Positions 28,883-36,748 of a DNA stretch of 64,000 bases are shown here, piece by piece. A program made the position numbers and the translations under genes. The notes under the pieces were generated by a model. It did not search any database, was not told the origin of the DNA, and saw only the letters and a program-made list of their open reading frames with translations. The stretch's first letter is position 1, and every line of letters begins with the position of its first letter. Source of the stretch: Streptomyces canus 299MFChir4.1 (GTDB lineage: Bacteria; Actinomycetota; Actinomycetes; Streptomycetales; Streptomycetaceae); the NCBI RefSeq assembly GCF_000383615.1, contig NZ_KB911608.1:1-64000 (forward strand), read 5' to 3'.

Positions 28883-28989
28883 GTCCGCCGTCCTCTGTGT
28901 TGCCCGGGCACCGGTGTGACAGCGTCGGGCAGCCTGAACCGCCCGGGGTAGGCGCGGTTCCCCTTACAGCAGCATCCTCAGCGCGTCGT

Positions 28990-29260
28990 CCGCGGTGTGG
29001 GCGGCGCGCCCTCGACGCCGTCCAGGGAAGCCGACAGCCGGACCCTCGGGTTGGACACCGCCTTCTCGACACCGACCGTCCAGACCGGCCCCCGAGGCTC
29101 TCCACGAGGGCGTCCGAACTGCCGTCCGGGGCCAGCAGCTCATCGCCCGGACGCAGGTCCCGGGCTTCGGTCCAGTCCCGGTCCTGGATCCAGTACGGGT
29201 GCGCGTGGGTCGACTCGACCGTGCCGTGCTCCGTCTCGACTCGGACGAGATGACCGACGG
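28990..29260 (-). pseudogene. Decayed Hint (pretoxin/intein-like) domain fragment
   Basis: On the minus strand from 29252 the frame reads HLVRVETEHGTVESTHAHPY, then WIQDRDWTEARDLRPGDELL and APDGSSDALVESLGG. This is the second half of a Hint domain as found before polymorphic toxin tips (T-x-x-HP-[YF]-W and A-x-DLRPGD are diagnostic). There is no start, and the first Hint cysteine block is absent. The sequence after ESLGG loses frame; scraps such as VEKAVSNPRVRLSASLDGVEG and AAHTADDALRMLL in other frames look like a second eroded gene end. The 519-base gap between 28882 and 29402 holds nothing else except the hairpin at 29326. Confidence 0.6.
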
Positions 29261-29325
29261 GACCAGACCAGGCCGCCGACCCGGGTGGATTCCGTGATGG
29301 GGTCTTCCGGAGGGGCGACTGATCG

Positions 29326-29366
29326 CGACTGTGCCCCGCCGGGTCGGGCCCGGCGGGGCACAGTCG
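29326..29366. terminator. Terminator downstream of the secreted-protein gene
   Basis: A perfect 18-bp stem (29326-29343 with 29349-29366) and 5-base loop lie 35 bases beyond the minus-strand stop at 29402. Confidence 0.87.
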
Positions 29367-29401
29367 TTCTGCGGCTCCCGGAAGGGTTCGTGAGGGGCTG
29401 G

Positions 29402-30730
29402 TCAGCCCTCGCTGTACTGGCGCATACCGGGCACCGTCAGCGTCCCGCCGTACTGGGCTGCCTGCTGGACCGTCACATTGGTGAAGTAGATCACCGGAAT
29501 GTTCAGCGGCGGAGGGCTGTCCGGGGTGAACGTGAGCGGGATCAGCCCCAGCAGGTTGCCGGAGATGCTCTCGGTGTACATGACCGTCTTGCCGCCGGTG
29601 ATCGTGGACGGCTTCATGCCCTTGCCCGCCTGCACGTGATACGTCGTGCCGCGGTCGGTGACGGTCTGGTGGAGGTCACCGATCTCGGTGCCGCCGGATA
29701 TGACGTACTTCAGGACCCTCTTGGTCTTGCCGCCCGCGGTCCTGACCTTGACGACACCCTGGTAGTCGGCGTCCTTGAGGAGCAGCGAACTGGCCTTGAG
29801 GGTCCAGGCGTTGTCCGCCACCGTGATACCGGGCTCGGTGTCGCCCACGTCGTCCGTGGCGGCCGGGCAGTCCTCCGGGTCGGTGCTGGAGCTCGCCGAG
29901 GGGCTCGGGGAGGCCGTGGCGTCCGCCGCCGCCTCGGCCGCCTTGGTGGCGTCCTCGACAGCCTTGGTGGTGTCCTCGGTCGCCTTGGACGCCTTGTCGG
30001 TCGTGTCCTTCACGGTGTCCTTCACCGTGTCGGTGACCTTCTCGGTCGTCTTGTCGACGGTGCCACCCGCGGTGTCGTCCGCACTCTTGGACGCCGAGGC
30101 CGAGGGGGTCGGCGTCGGGGTGGCGCCGGACGCACCACTGGAGCCGGAGCCGCCCGTGAAGATCCCGGTGATCGCGTCGCCGATGTCCGTGAGGAGGTTG
30201 CCGTCGTCGCTCGCGGAGGCGGACGGGGACGGCGTGGCGGTGGCCGAGCCGCCGGAGCCGGAGGAGGAACTGCTCTCCTCCTTGCTCGCCGAGGCGGAGG
30301 GGGACGGCGTGGGCGTGGCGTTGTCGCCGGAACCCGAATCCGACGAGGAGGAGCCGTTCGAGCCCGAGCCGGAGCCGGACCCCGAGCCGGAGGTGGCCGA
30401 GGGGGACGGCGTCGCCGTGGTGTCGTCGCTGGACGGGGACGCACTCGCCGAGGCGGACGGGGAGGCGCTGTCGCTCAGGGCCGCGACGCAGTCCTTGTAC
30501 TCGTCCGCCGTCAGGCTCTTCGCGGTCGGCGCGTCATCGGCCAGCGCGAGCGTCGGCGTGAACCCGATGCCCATGAGAACGGCCGTCGGCATCGCCGCCA
30601 TGGCTATCGCCTTGCCGGCCGGCATGTGGAACCTGGTGATCAGCGGCTTCTTGGGTGCCGCGTGGCGGGGCCCGGATCTCGCACGGGACGCCTCAACGTC
30701 AGCCCCGTGGGTCGCCTCGTCAGCCGGCAC
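29402..30730 (-). CDS. Secreted Ser/Thr/Pro/Ala-rich protein with conserved C-terminal domain
   Basis: A 442-residue predicted exported protein. A basic N-terminus with AAPKKPLITRFH precedes a signal sequence (GKAIAMAAMPTAVLMGIGFTPTLALA). Then comes a short motif, DEYKDCVAALSDSA, about 170 residues of low-complexity PSPSASAS/SGSGSG tracts, and an amphipathic TDTVKDTVKDTTDKASKATE helix. The C-terminal ~150 residues form an ordered beta-rich domain (SLLLKDADYQGVVKVRTAGG...LKYVISGG...PLNIPVIYFTNVTV). GTG 30730 overlaps the end of the DUF6114 gene and has GGGAGG 4 bases upstream, so the two are coupled. The linker should let the domain reach through the wall. Function unknown. Confidence 0.82.
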   Translation of the reverse strand: MPADEATHGADVEASRARSGPRHAAPKKPLITRFHMPAGKAIAMAAMPTAVLMGIGFTPTLALADDAPTAKSLTADEYKDCVAALSDSASPSASASASPSSDDTTATPSPSATSGSGSGSGSGSNGSSSSDSGSGDNATPTPSPSASASKEESSSSSGSGGSATATPSPSASASDDGNLLTDIGDAITGIFTGGSGSSGASGATPTPTPSASASKSADDTAGGTVDKTTEKVTDTVKDTVKDTTDKASKATEDTTKAVEDATKAAEAAADATASPSPSASSSTDPEDCPAATDDVGDTEPGITVADNAWTLKASSLLLKDADYQGVVKVRTAGGKTKRVLKYVISGGTEIGDLHQTVTDRGTTYHVQAGKGMKPSTITGGKTVMYTESISGNLLGLIPLTFTPDSPPPLNIPVIYFTNVTVQQAAQYGGTLTVPGMRQYSEG

Positions 30731-31283
30731 TGTGCCTCCCGTTCGCCCCGTTGACCGGGCTCGTTCCTGACAGATCGTTCGGCTCGCCCACCGGGTCCAC
30801 CGGCCGCAGGAGCGTGGTGTCGTAGTCCGTGGCCTCGGGCGCGCCGCCCTCACCGGTCGTGTCCTGCTGGGCCGGCTCCTCCGCGGGCGGTACGCCCGGC
30901 GCCCACGCCACGGCCATCGCCCCGCCGAGCAGCGCGAAGAGGAAGCCGACGATGAAGCCACCGAAGTTGGAGACGGGGAGGGACACCAGCCCCAGCAGGA
31001 TCGCCGCGACACCCGCGAAGGTGCGTACGTGCTTCTGGAACCAGAGGGTGATGCCCAGGACGACGAGCAGTACGCCGATGATCAAGGATCCTGCGCCCGC
31101 CGTGGTGGCCATCGCGATGGTCAGGCCACCGAGCTTGAGGTGCGCATACGGGAAGTACATGATCGGAAGTCCGCTGATCATGACGAACAGCCCCGCCCAG
31201 AACGGGCGGGTGCCCCGCCAGGCGCGGAACTGCTGCCTCCGGTGGTCGAACTGGCCGGGCGCGGCAGGACTCTCGGCGCTCAT
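30720..31283 (-). CDS. DUF6114 membrane protein
   Basis: A 187-residue integral membrane protein with four helices: FWAGLFVMISGLPIMYFPYAHL, LTIAMATTAGAGSLIIGVLLVVLGITLWF, VRTFAGVAAILLGLVSLPVS and FIVGFLFALLGGAMAVAWAP. A ~50-residue acidic tail follows. The N-terminus FRAWRGTRPFWAGLF is a family hallmark. It belongs to the actinobacterial DUF6114 family, habitually found beside DUF6230 proteins; no activity is known to me. Its last codons overlap the secreted-protein start, and the DUF6230 gene lies 135 bases upstream on the same strand. Confidence 0.87.
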   Translation of the reverse strand: MSAESPAAPGQFDHRRQQFRAWRGTRPFWAGLFVMISGLPIMYFPYAHLKLGGLTIAMATTAGAGSLIIGVLLVVLGITLWFQKHVRTFAGVAAILLGLVSLPVSNFGGFIVGFLFALLGGAMAVAWAPGVPPAEEPAQQDTTGEGGAPEATDYDTTLLRPVDPVGEPNDLSGTSPVNGANGRHSAG

Positions 31284-31418
31284 GGAAAACAGCTCCCTGG
31301 TGCGGCGTTGCTCTTGATGAGGGTGTATCGCGATGATGAAGGTGGGGGGATGTGAAGGCGACGGGCGGGAGATGGCAGGCGGGGGGCCGTAACGGCTCCC
31401 CCGCCCGTCACTGAGCGC

Positions 31419-32072
31419 CTAGTAGCACTCGATCCCGTCGCCGCTGCCCCAGCTCAGACCCATGTGGAGGTCGGAGAGCTTGAAGGTGCCGGCCGTGGTG
31501 GCCCACGCCGTCTGCTTCACATCGGTCAGCACGGCCTTGTCGGCCTGCTGGGCGAACCCGAACGGGTTGGACTGCTCCCCGTCCGCGGTCTTGGGCTTCG
31601 GGGTGTTCCCCTTGGTGGTCCCGGCCGGGACACCGATGTTGATGCCCGAGAACACGGCATCTTTCGCGTCGAGGTTGGCGACATCGATGTAGATCTTGTC
31701 GGCCTCGACCGCCGTGCCCTTGTCACCCGCGGTCAGCTTCAGGGTGACCGACTTGTTCAGGAACGGAACCGGGGTGACCACGGACTGACACATGTTGGTG
31801 ATCGTGGCGTGGTCGAACGCCGACACCGACACCGGGTGCGCCTGGTCCTTGCCGTCAAGACCCTTGCCCGAGTCTATGGCGCCGTACTGATTCATGTCGT
31901 AGCCGACGAGCTGGCCGGCCCGGACCTTGAACTCCTGCCCCGACACACTGAACGACGCGGCAAGCGCGCCCTGCGCGAGGGCGACACCTATCACAGCCGT
32001 GGCGGCAACGCTGGGCACCATGACCACAGCGAACCGCTTCCATCTTGTCCCGCCACGCACCTGGGACTCCAT
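31419..32072 (-). CDS. DUF6230 exported protein
   Basis: A 217-residue protein. A basic N-terminus (VRGGTRWKRFAVVMVPS) leads into one hydrophobic segment (VAATAVIGVALAQGALAAS) that is a signal peptide or anchor. The exported part is beta-rich (FSVSGQEFKVRAGQLVGYDMNQYG..., AVFSGINIGVPAGTT, GTFKLSDLHMGLSWGSGDGIECY) with two cysteines (NMCQS and the near-terminal ECY) that could form a disulfide. ATG 32072 has GGAGGAAAT 5 bases upstream. Relatives are sometimes labelled cholesterol esterase, but no Ser-His-Asp hydrolase motif is visible here, so I do not adopt that name. It is the first gene of the DUF6230-DUF6114-secreted protein cluster. Confidence 0.86.
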   Translation of the reverse strand: MESQVRGGTRWKRFAVVMVPSVAATAVIGVALAQGALAASFSVSGQEFKVRAGQLVGYDMNQYGAIDSGKGLDGKDQAHPVSVSAFDHATITNMCQSVVTPVPFLNKSVTLKLTAGDKGTAVEADKIYIDVANLDAKDAVFSGINIGVPAGTTKGNTPKPKTADGEQSNPFGFAQQADKAVLTDVKQTAWATTAGTFKLSDLHMGLSWGSGDGIECY

Positions 32073-32661
32073 ATTTCCTCCTTCTCGGACGTACATCTCC
32101 TGGCCCTGACTGCCCTCTCGAAAGGACGGCTCAGCCGGGCAGGGATGGGAGAAGTGCTACGTCCTCGGGAAGGAGAGCGCCCGCACTCGGAGGCGCGAAC
32201 CGCGCACCGATCACCGGCGATCACCCCCGAGCGACAACCACTTGGTCGCGCCTGACACGCATCATGCACAACCTTGCTGGACAGGCTCCGCCGTCGGGCG
32301 AAGACCCCCCTGTCCAAGAGCCGGCGCACCTGCCGCCTGCTCTGCTCGGTGGGGACCCAAGGAATCCCGCGGCCCGACCGGCTGTCGGGGTAGGGGAAAG
32401 GACCGAGCGTCGCCGATCGTGGTGCATTCTCGCCGCCCGCACAAGGGGCTTCGTTACTCGGTAGTAACGGGCGGATAACCGAACAACGACCCGCTGGTCT
32501 CGGTCGGCGACGCTGGGTGGCAAACGGGGGGAGGACAAAGCAGTTTATGGATGGACAGAATCCGACAGATCAACGCCGCCGACTTACTGGAAGTAACAGC
32601 GGCCGCGTTTACCAAGTTTTGGCAAAGCGCGGCCGCAGTGACCCCCCGACAACGAATCTTT
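32073..32661 (-). promoter_or_regulatory. Long upstream region of the DUF6230 operon with TTACT/AGTAA palindromes
   Basis: No gene is convincing in this stretch. It contains GTTACTCGGTAGTAAC (32453-32468, 6-bp arms, 4-base centre) and TTACTGGAAGTAA (32584-32596, 5-bp arms). A pair of GCGGCCGC repeats (32599-32606, 32629-32636) could pair around a T-rich loop. The two TTACT palindromes look like related operators for the minus-strand DUF6230 cluster, although they lie 380-520 bases from its start codon, implying a long leader or an unseen small gene. Confidence 0.45.
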
Positions 32662-32686
32662 CACTCCGGCAACACATGCCGGAGTG
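32662..32686. terminator. Hairpin downstream of the thioredoxin-TPR gene
   Basis: A 10-bp perfect stem (CACTCCGGCA with its complement) and a 5-base loop lie about 50 bases after the minus-strand stop at 32735. Confidence 0.65.
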
Positions 32687-32734
32687 TTTAGCGACTGGTC
32701 AGAACCGGACTCGCGCCCCGCTCCGACTCCCCGC

Positions 32735-33712
32735 TCAGAACAGGGCGCGGGACAGCGCCCTGCGGGCCGCCGCCACCCGCGGATCGTCGGCACCGACCAC
32801 CTCGAAGAGCTCAAGTAGCCGAATCCGTACGGTGTCCCGCTCGTCGCCCGCCGTGCGCCGCACGGTGTCGATGAGCCGTCCGAACGCGTCCTCGACATGA
32901 CCGCCGACCAGATCCAGGTCCGCGGCGGCGATCTGCGCCTGCGCGTCCCCGGGCTTCTCGGCCGCCTCCTTGCGCGTCCGCTGCGGGTCGAGGCTCTGCA
33001 CCCGGTGAAGCAACTCGGCCTGGGCGAGCCCCAGTTTGGCCTCGCTGTTGCCGGGGTCGTCACTCAGTACGTTCTTGTAGGCCTGGACGGCCCCGCCGAA
33101 GTCCCCTGCGTCCAGGGCGCGTACGGCGGCTTCGAGGAGTGCGTCGTACGGCCCCGCCGGTACGGCCGCGGGCTGCGGGGCGGCGCCGGGCCGGGCATCC
33201 GGGTCGACCGTGAGGCCGGTCAGGCCGAAGCGCTCCTCGGCGACCTGCACCAGCTGGTCCAGTGTCTGCTGGATCTGCTCCTTGCCGGCCGCGCCCTGGA
33301 AGAGCGGCAGGGCCTGCCCGGCGACGACGGCGAACACGGCCGGGATGCCCTGCACCCCGAACTGCTGCATCAGCATCTGGTTGGCGTCGACATCGATCTT
33401 GGCGAGGAGCAGGCGTCCGTTGTACTCGAGGACGAGCTGCTCCAGCACCGGGCTCAGCTGCTTGCAGGGCTCGCACCACTCGGCCCAGAAGTCGATGACG
33501 ACCGGGACCTCGGTGGACCGCTGCAGGACATCGCGCTCAAAACCCGCCTCGTCTACGTCGATGACGAGATCGGCCGGGGAGACGGCACCCGGGCCGCCGC
33601 CCTGCCTGGCCGCTTCGGCGCGCGCCTGCTCCGCCTTCGCCTTGGCCTCCTGGGCCGCTTTCACCGCGGCGAGGTCGACGACTCCGCTCATGGACATGTT
33701 CCGTGGCTGCAT
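32735..33712 (-). CDS. Thioredoxin-TPR chaperone-like protein (CnoX/YbbN family)
   Basis: A 325-residue cytoplasmic protein. Residues 1-45 form an Ala/Lys/Glu-rich helix. Residues about 50-155 are a thioredoxin domain with active site WAEWCEPCKQ and cis-Pro loop VQGIPAVFAV. After an Ala/Pro linker, a helical C-terminal part begins LEAAVRALDAGDFGGAVQAYKNVLSDDPGNSEAKLGLAQAELL, a tetratricopeptide pattern. This is the architecture of YbbN/CnoX chaperedoxins, which hold unfolding proteins during oxidative stress. ATG 33712 is preceded by a GGGGGAGGAT ribosome-binding site. Both cysteines are kept, so thiol chemistry is possible. Confidence 0.9.
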   Translation of the reverse strand: MQPRNMSMSGVVDLAAVKAAQEAKAKAEQARAEAARQGGGPGAVSPADLVIDVDEAGFERDVLQRSTEVPVVIDFWAEWCEPCKQLSPVLEQLVLEYNGRLLLAKIDVDANQMLMQQFGVQGIPAVFAVVAGQALPLFQGAAGKEQIQQTLDQLVQVAEERFGLTGLTVDPDARPGAAPQPAAVPAGPYDALLEAAVRALDAGDFGGAVQAYKNVLSDDPGNSEAKLGLAQAELLHRVQSLDPQRTRKEAAEKPGDAQAQIAAADLDLVGGHVEDAFGRLIDTVRRTAGDERDTVRIRLLELFEVVGADDPRVAAARRALSRALF

Positions 33713-33845
33713 GCGTCTATCCTCCCCCGTGCGCGCGCGTCTGTGAAAAGCACTGTGAAAGCCGGTCGTGCAGCGCGGTCCTGACGCCGGGTCCCCACCC
33801 CGCGCCGTGCGCACCGTCGCCCGCGTACGTCTGTCGCGAGCTTTC

Positions 33846-33860
33846 GCTACGAGTCGTAGC
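33846..33860. promoter_or_regulatory. 15-bp palindrome upstream of the TetR gene
   Basis: GCTACGAGTCGTAGC (7-bp arms, 1-base centre) lies in the divergent gap between the thioredoxin-TPR gene and the TetR gene at 33945, about 85 bases from the latter. It is a likely TetR operator. Confidence 0.65.
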
Positions 33861-33944
33861 GTAATGGCACCCAGTGCCTGCCCGGTACCCCACCCCGGTG
33901 ATCTCTCTCACTGCGTCTCGAGAACCGCCCGTTATGGTCGGAGA

Positions 33945-34571
33945 ATGCAGAGCCGCACCCCCGCCCCCCGCACCACAGGACGCCCGCGCAGCGCCGCCGC
34001 GGACACGGCGATCCTCGCGGCGACGAGGACTGTGCTGGTGGAGCTGGGCTGGTCGAAGCTCACGCTGGGAGATGTGGCTACCCGTGCGGGGGTCGCGAAA
34101 ACCACCCTGTACCGACGCTGGGCCGGCAAGAACGAACTCGTCGTGGACGCGGTGGCCGAGCTCTTCGACGAACTGGAACTGCCCGACTGCGGCACCCTGG
34201 CCGACGACATCGAGGGTGTGGTCCTGCAGTTCGCGGCGATCCTGGCCCGTCCGGAGGCCCAGAACGGGCTGATGGCGGTGGTGGCGGAGTCCTGCCGCGA
34301 CGACGCGCTGCGGGAGCGTATCCGCGCGTCGATCGTCGACCGCCAGAAGCGGCTGGTCCTCCAGGGCCGGGAACGCGCCCAGGCCCGCGGCGAACTCCCT
34401 CCGGAGGCGGATCCCGCCGAGGCGGCCCGCACGGTCGACCTGATCTTCGACATGGTGGCGGGAGCGGTGGTCCACCGCACGCTGGTCAGCGCGGAGGCGG
34501 CGGACGCCCGGTGGGTGCACGACTTCACCCGGATCCTGCTGACGGGCCTGACGGGACCGGCCGCGGAGTAG
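33945..34571 (+). CDS. TetR-family regulator
   Basis: A 208-residue repressor. The HTH is AILAATRTVLVELGWSKLTLGDVATRAGVAKTTLYRRWAGKNELV, followed by the TetR C-terminal domain (RIRASIVDRQKRLVLQGRERAQARGELPPEADP, typical of the TetR_C_11 group). ATG 33945 lies 6 bases after TATGGT (33933-33938), suggesting a leaderless message. Its neighbour icmA ends convergently 19 bases away, so icmA control is possible but not shown; the palindrome at 33846 is the nearest candidate target. Confidence 0.9.
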   Translation: MQSRTPAPRTTGRPRSAAADTAILAATRTVLVELGWSKLTLGDVATRAGVAKTTLYRRWAGKNELVVDAVAELFDELELPDCGTLADDIEGVVLQFAAILARPEAQNGLMAVVAESCRDDALRERIRASIVDRQKRLVLQGRERAQARGELPPEADPAEAARTVDLIFDMVAGAVVHRTLVSAEAADARWVHDFTRILLTGLTGPAAE

Positions 34572-34589
34572 GGCCGGCCGCCGTCGCCC

Positions 34590-36290
34590 TCAGAATCCCG
34601 CCGGTTCCGTGTACGCCCCCCACTCGTCCCGCAGCACCCCGCAGATCTCCCCGAGCGTCCCCTCCGCCCGCACCGCGGCCAGCATCGGCCCGATCATGTT
34701 GGACCCGTCGCGGGCGGCAACGAGCATGGCCTCCAGGGCAGTTCGCACGGCCCCTTCGTCCCGCCGCGCCTTACGGCCGCCCAGGGCCCGCACCTGGTCC
34801 CGCTCCACCTCGTGGCTCACCCGCAGGATCTCCAGGTCCCCGGTGACCGATCCGTGGTGGACGTTGACCCCCACGACCCTCTTCTCGCCCTTCTCCAGGG
34901 CCTGTTGGTACCGGAAGGCCGCTTCCGCGATCTCCCCGGTGAACCAGCCGTCCTCGATCCCGCGCAGGATCCCGGACGTGATCGGGCCGATCGGGTGCCG
35001 CCCGTCCGGATGGGCCCTGAGCCCCCGCTCCCTGATCTGCTCGAAGATCTTCTCCGCGTCCGCCTCGATCCGGTCCGTCAGCTGCTCCACGAACCACGAA
35101 CCCCCCAGCGGATCGGCCACGTTGGCGACCCCGGTCTCCTCCATCAGCACCTGCTGAGTCCTGAGCGCGATCTCCGCGGCCTGCTCGCTCGGCAGCGCGA
35201 GGGTCTCGTCCAGCGCGTTGGTGTGCAGGGAGTTGGTCCCGCCGAGCACCGCGGCCAGCGCCTCCACCGCCGTACGGACGACGTTGTTGTACGGCTGCTG
35301 CGCGGTCAGCGAGACCCCCGCGGTCTGGGTGTGGAACCGCAGCCACTGCGCCTTCTCGGACCGTGCCCTGTACACGTCCCGCATCCACCGCGCCCAGATC
35401 CTGCGTGCCGCCCGGAACTTGGCGATCTCCTCGAAGAAGTCGACGTGCGCGTCGAAGAAGAAGGAGAGCCCGGGCGCGAACACGTCGACGTCCAGGCCGC
35501 GGCTGAGCCCCAGCTCGACGTACCCGAACCCGTCCGCGAGGGTGTACGCCAGCTCCTGCGCGGCCGTCGAACCGGCCTCGCGGATGTGGTACCCGGAGAC
35601 GGACAGCGGTTTGTAGGCGGGGATGCCGGCCGCGCAGTACTCCATCAGGTCGCCGATGAGGCGCAGGTGCGGCTCGGGCTGGAAGAGCCACTCCTTCTGC
35701 GCGATGTACTCCTTGAAGATGTCCGTCTGGAGCGTGCCGTTGAGGACGGACGGGTCCACGCCCTGCCGCTCGGCCGCGACCAGGTACATGCAGAAGACGG
35801 GGACGGCGGGCCCGCTGATCGTCATGGAGGTCGTCACGTCGCCCAGCGGGATGTCCCGGAACAGGACCTCCATGTCGGCCGCCGAGTCGATGGCGACCCC
35901 GCAGTGCCCGACCTCGCCGAGCGAGCGGGGATCGTCGGAGTCCCGCCCCATCAGGGTCGGCATGTCGAAGGCGACCGACAGGCCGCCGCCCCCGTCGGCG
36001 AGGATCTTCTTGTACCGCTCGTTGGTCTGCTCGGCGTTCCCGAACCCGGCGAACTGCCGGATGGTCCAGGTCCGCCCCCGGTAGCCGGTCGGATACAGCC
36101 CGCGCGTGAAGGGGTACTCCCCCGGCCACCCGATCCGCTCGAAGCCCTCGTAGACGTCCCCCGGCCGTGGCCCGTACACCGGCTCCACGGGATCACCCGA
36201 GAGCGTGGTGAAGTCGCCCGCACGCCTGCGCGAGGCGTCGTACCGGGCCTGCCAGCGTCGGCGGCCCCCTTCGATCGCGTCAGCGTCCAT
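34590..36290 (-). CDS. icmA: Isobutyryl-CoA mutase large subunit
   Basis: IcmA with a separate B12-binding IcmB interconverts isobutyryl-CoA and n-butyryl-CoA, linking valine catabolism to butyryl-CoA for polyketide precursors. The 566-residue length is exactly that of known IcmA, far shorter than methylmalonyl-CoA mutase, and no cobalamin domain is present. Specificity residues match Icm: F80 in RQFAGFGN (Tyr in methylmalonyl-CoA mutases) and Q198 in YIAQKEW (Arg in those). Other motifs are AFDMPTLMGRDSDD, SVSGYHIREAG and QTAGVSLTAQQPYNN. ATG 36290 begins MDADAIEGG; the longer frame is not supported. A strong palindrome lies 10 bases upstream. The meaB chaperone gene is 10 kb away in this window. 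Confidence 0.96.
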   Translation of the reverse strand: MDADAIEGGRRRWQARYDASRRRAGDFTTLSGDPVEPVYGPRPGDVYEGFERIGWPGEYPFTRGLYPTGYRGRTWTIRQFAGFGNAEQTNERYKKILADGGGGLSVAFDMPTLMGRDSDDPRSLGEVGHCGVAIDSAADMEVLFRDIPLGDVTTSMTISGPAVPVFCMYLVAAERQGVDPSVLNGTLQTDIFKEYIAQKEWLFQPEPHLRLIGDLMEYCAAGIPAYKPLSVSGYHIREAGSTAAQELAYTLADGFGYVELGLSRGLDVDVFAPGLSFFFDAHVDFFEEIAKFRAARRIWARWMRDVYRARSEKAQWLRFHTQTAGVSLTAQQPYNNVVRTAVEALAAVLGGTNSLHTNALDETLALPSEQAAEIALRTQQVLMEETGVANVADPLGGSWFVEQLTDRIEADAEKIFEQIRERGLRAHPDGRHPIGPITSGILRGIEDGWFTGEIAEAAFRYQQALEKGEKRVVGVNVHHGSVTGDLEILRVSHEVERDQVRALGGRKARRDEGAVRTALEAMLVAARDGSNMIGPMLAAVRAEGTLGEICGVLRDEWGAYTEPAGF

Positions 36291-36300
36291 ACCATCGAAG

Positions 36301-36320
36301 TTACTAGGACACCCTAGTAA
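36301..36320 (-). promoter_or_regulatory. 20-bp palindromic operator in front of icmA
   Basis: TTACTAGGACACCCTAGTAA has perfect 8-bp arms around ACAC. It begins 10 bases upstream of the icmA start, so a bound repressor would block transcription. Confidence 0.75.
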
Positions 36321-36366
36321 ACGTCGACAAGGCGACCGCCGTACGCGTGCCGTACGGCGGTGGGGG

Positions 36367-36705
36367 TTACGCCTTGACGGGAGCGGGAGCCCCGTCCGTG
36401 ACCCTGCTCTCCAGTTCGCGGCTGACCTTCCGCTCCACGAAGAAGGCGGCCGTCGGGATCGTCCCGGCGAGCAGGACCCACAGCTGCTTGGCGACCGGCC
36501 ACTTCGCCTTGGAGCCGAGGTCGAAGGCGAAAACGAGATAGACCACGTACAGCCAGCCGTGCGCGATACCGACGGCCGTAGTGAAGCTGTCGGCACCGTC
36601 GATCTTCAGCAGGTACTTGGCGATGACGCCGAGGGTCAGCAGGACCAGCAGCACACCGGTGACGTAGGCCATCACGCGATAGCGGGTCAGCACGCTCTTC
36701 TTCAT
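36367..36705 (-). CDS. DUF3817 membrane protein
   Basis: A 112-residue protein with three membrane segments: YRVMAYVTGVLLVLLTLGVIAKYLL, AHGWLYVVYLVFAFDLG and KQLWVLLAGTIPTAAFFVERKV. The family hallmarks GIAHGWLYVVYL and AGTIPTAAFFVERK are present. DUF3817 proteins are small membrane proteins of unknown role. It lies 43 bases downstream of, and on the same strand as, the MarR gene, probably co-transcribed. A second DUF3817 gene lies 3.6 kb further on. Confidence 0.88.
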   Translation of the reverse strand: MKKSVLTRYRVMAYVTGVLLVLLTLGVIAKYLLKIDGADSFTTAVGIAHGWLYVVYLVFAFDLGSKAKWPVAKQLWVLLAGTIPTAAFFVERKVSRELESRVTDGAPAPVKA

Positions 36706-36748
36706 GGCATCGAGCGTAACCGTCCGTTCCGGGAGATCTTGCCCCGGG

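Noticed and set aside
28997..30754. A 585-codon plus-strand frame opposite the secreted protein gene
   Set aside because: Gly/Arg-rich antisense of the Ser/Ala spacer; the minus strand has signal peptide, ribosome-binding site and operon overlap.
31419..32072. Cholesterol esterase, a label often given to DUF6230 proteins
   Set aside because: No GxSxG, catalytic triad or hydrolase fold pattern is visible.
32517..32900. A 127-codon plus-strand gene over the hairpin region
   Set aside because: It overlaps the 3' end of the thioredoxin-TPR gene antisense and a terminator, with no recognisable product.
34590..36290. Methylmalonyl-CoA mutase large subunit (mutB)
   Set aside because: Length is 566 residues without a cobalamin domain, and F80/Q198 match isobutyryl-CoA mutase instead of Tyr/Arg.
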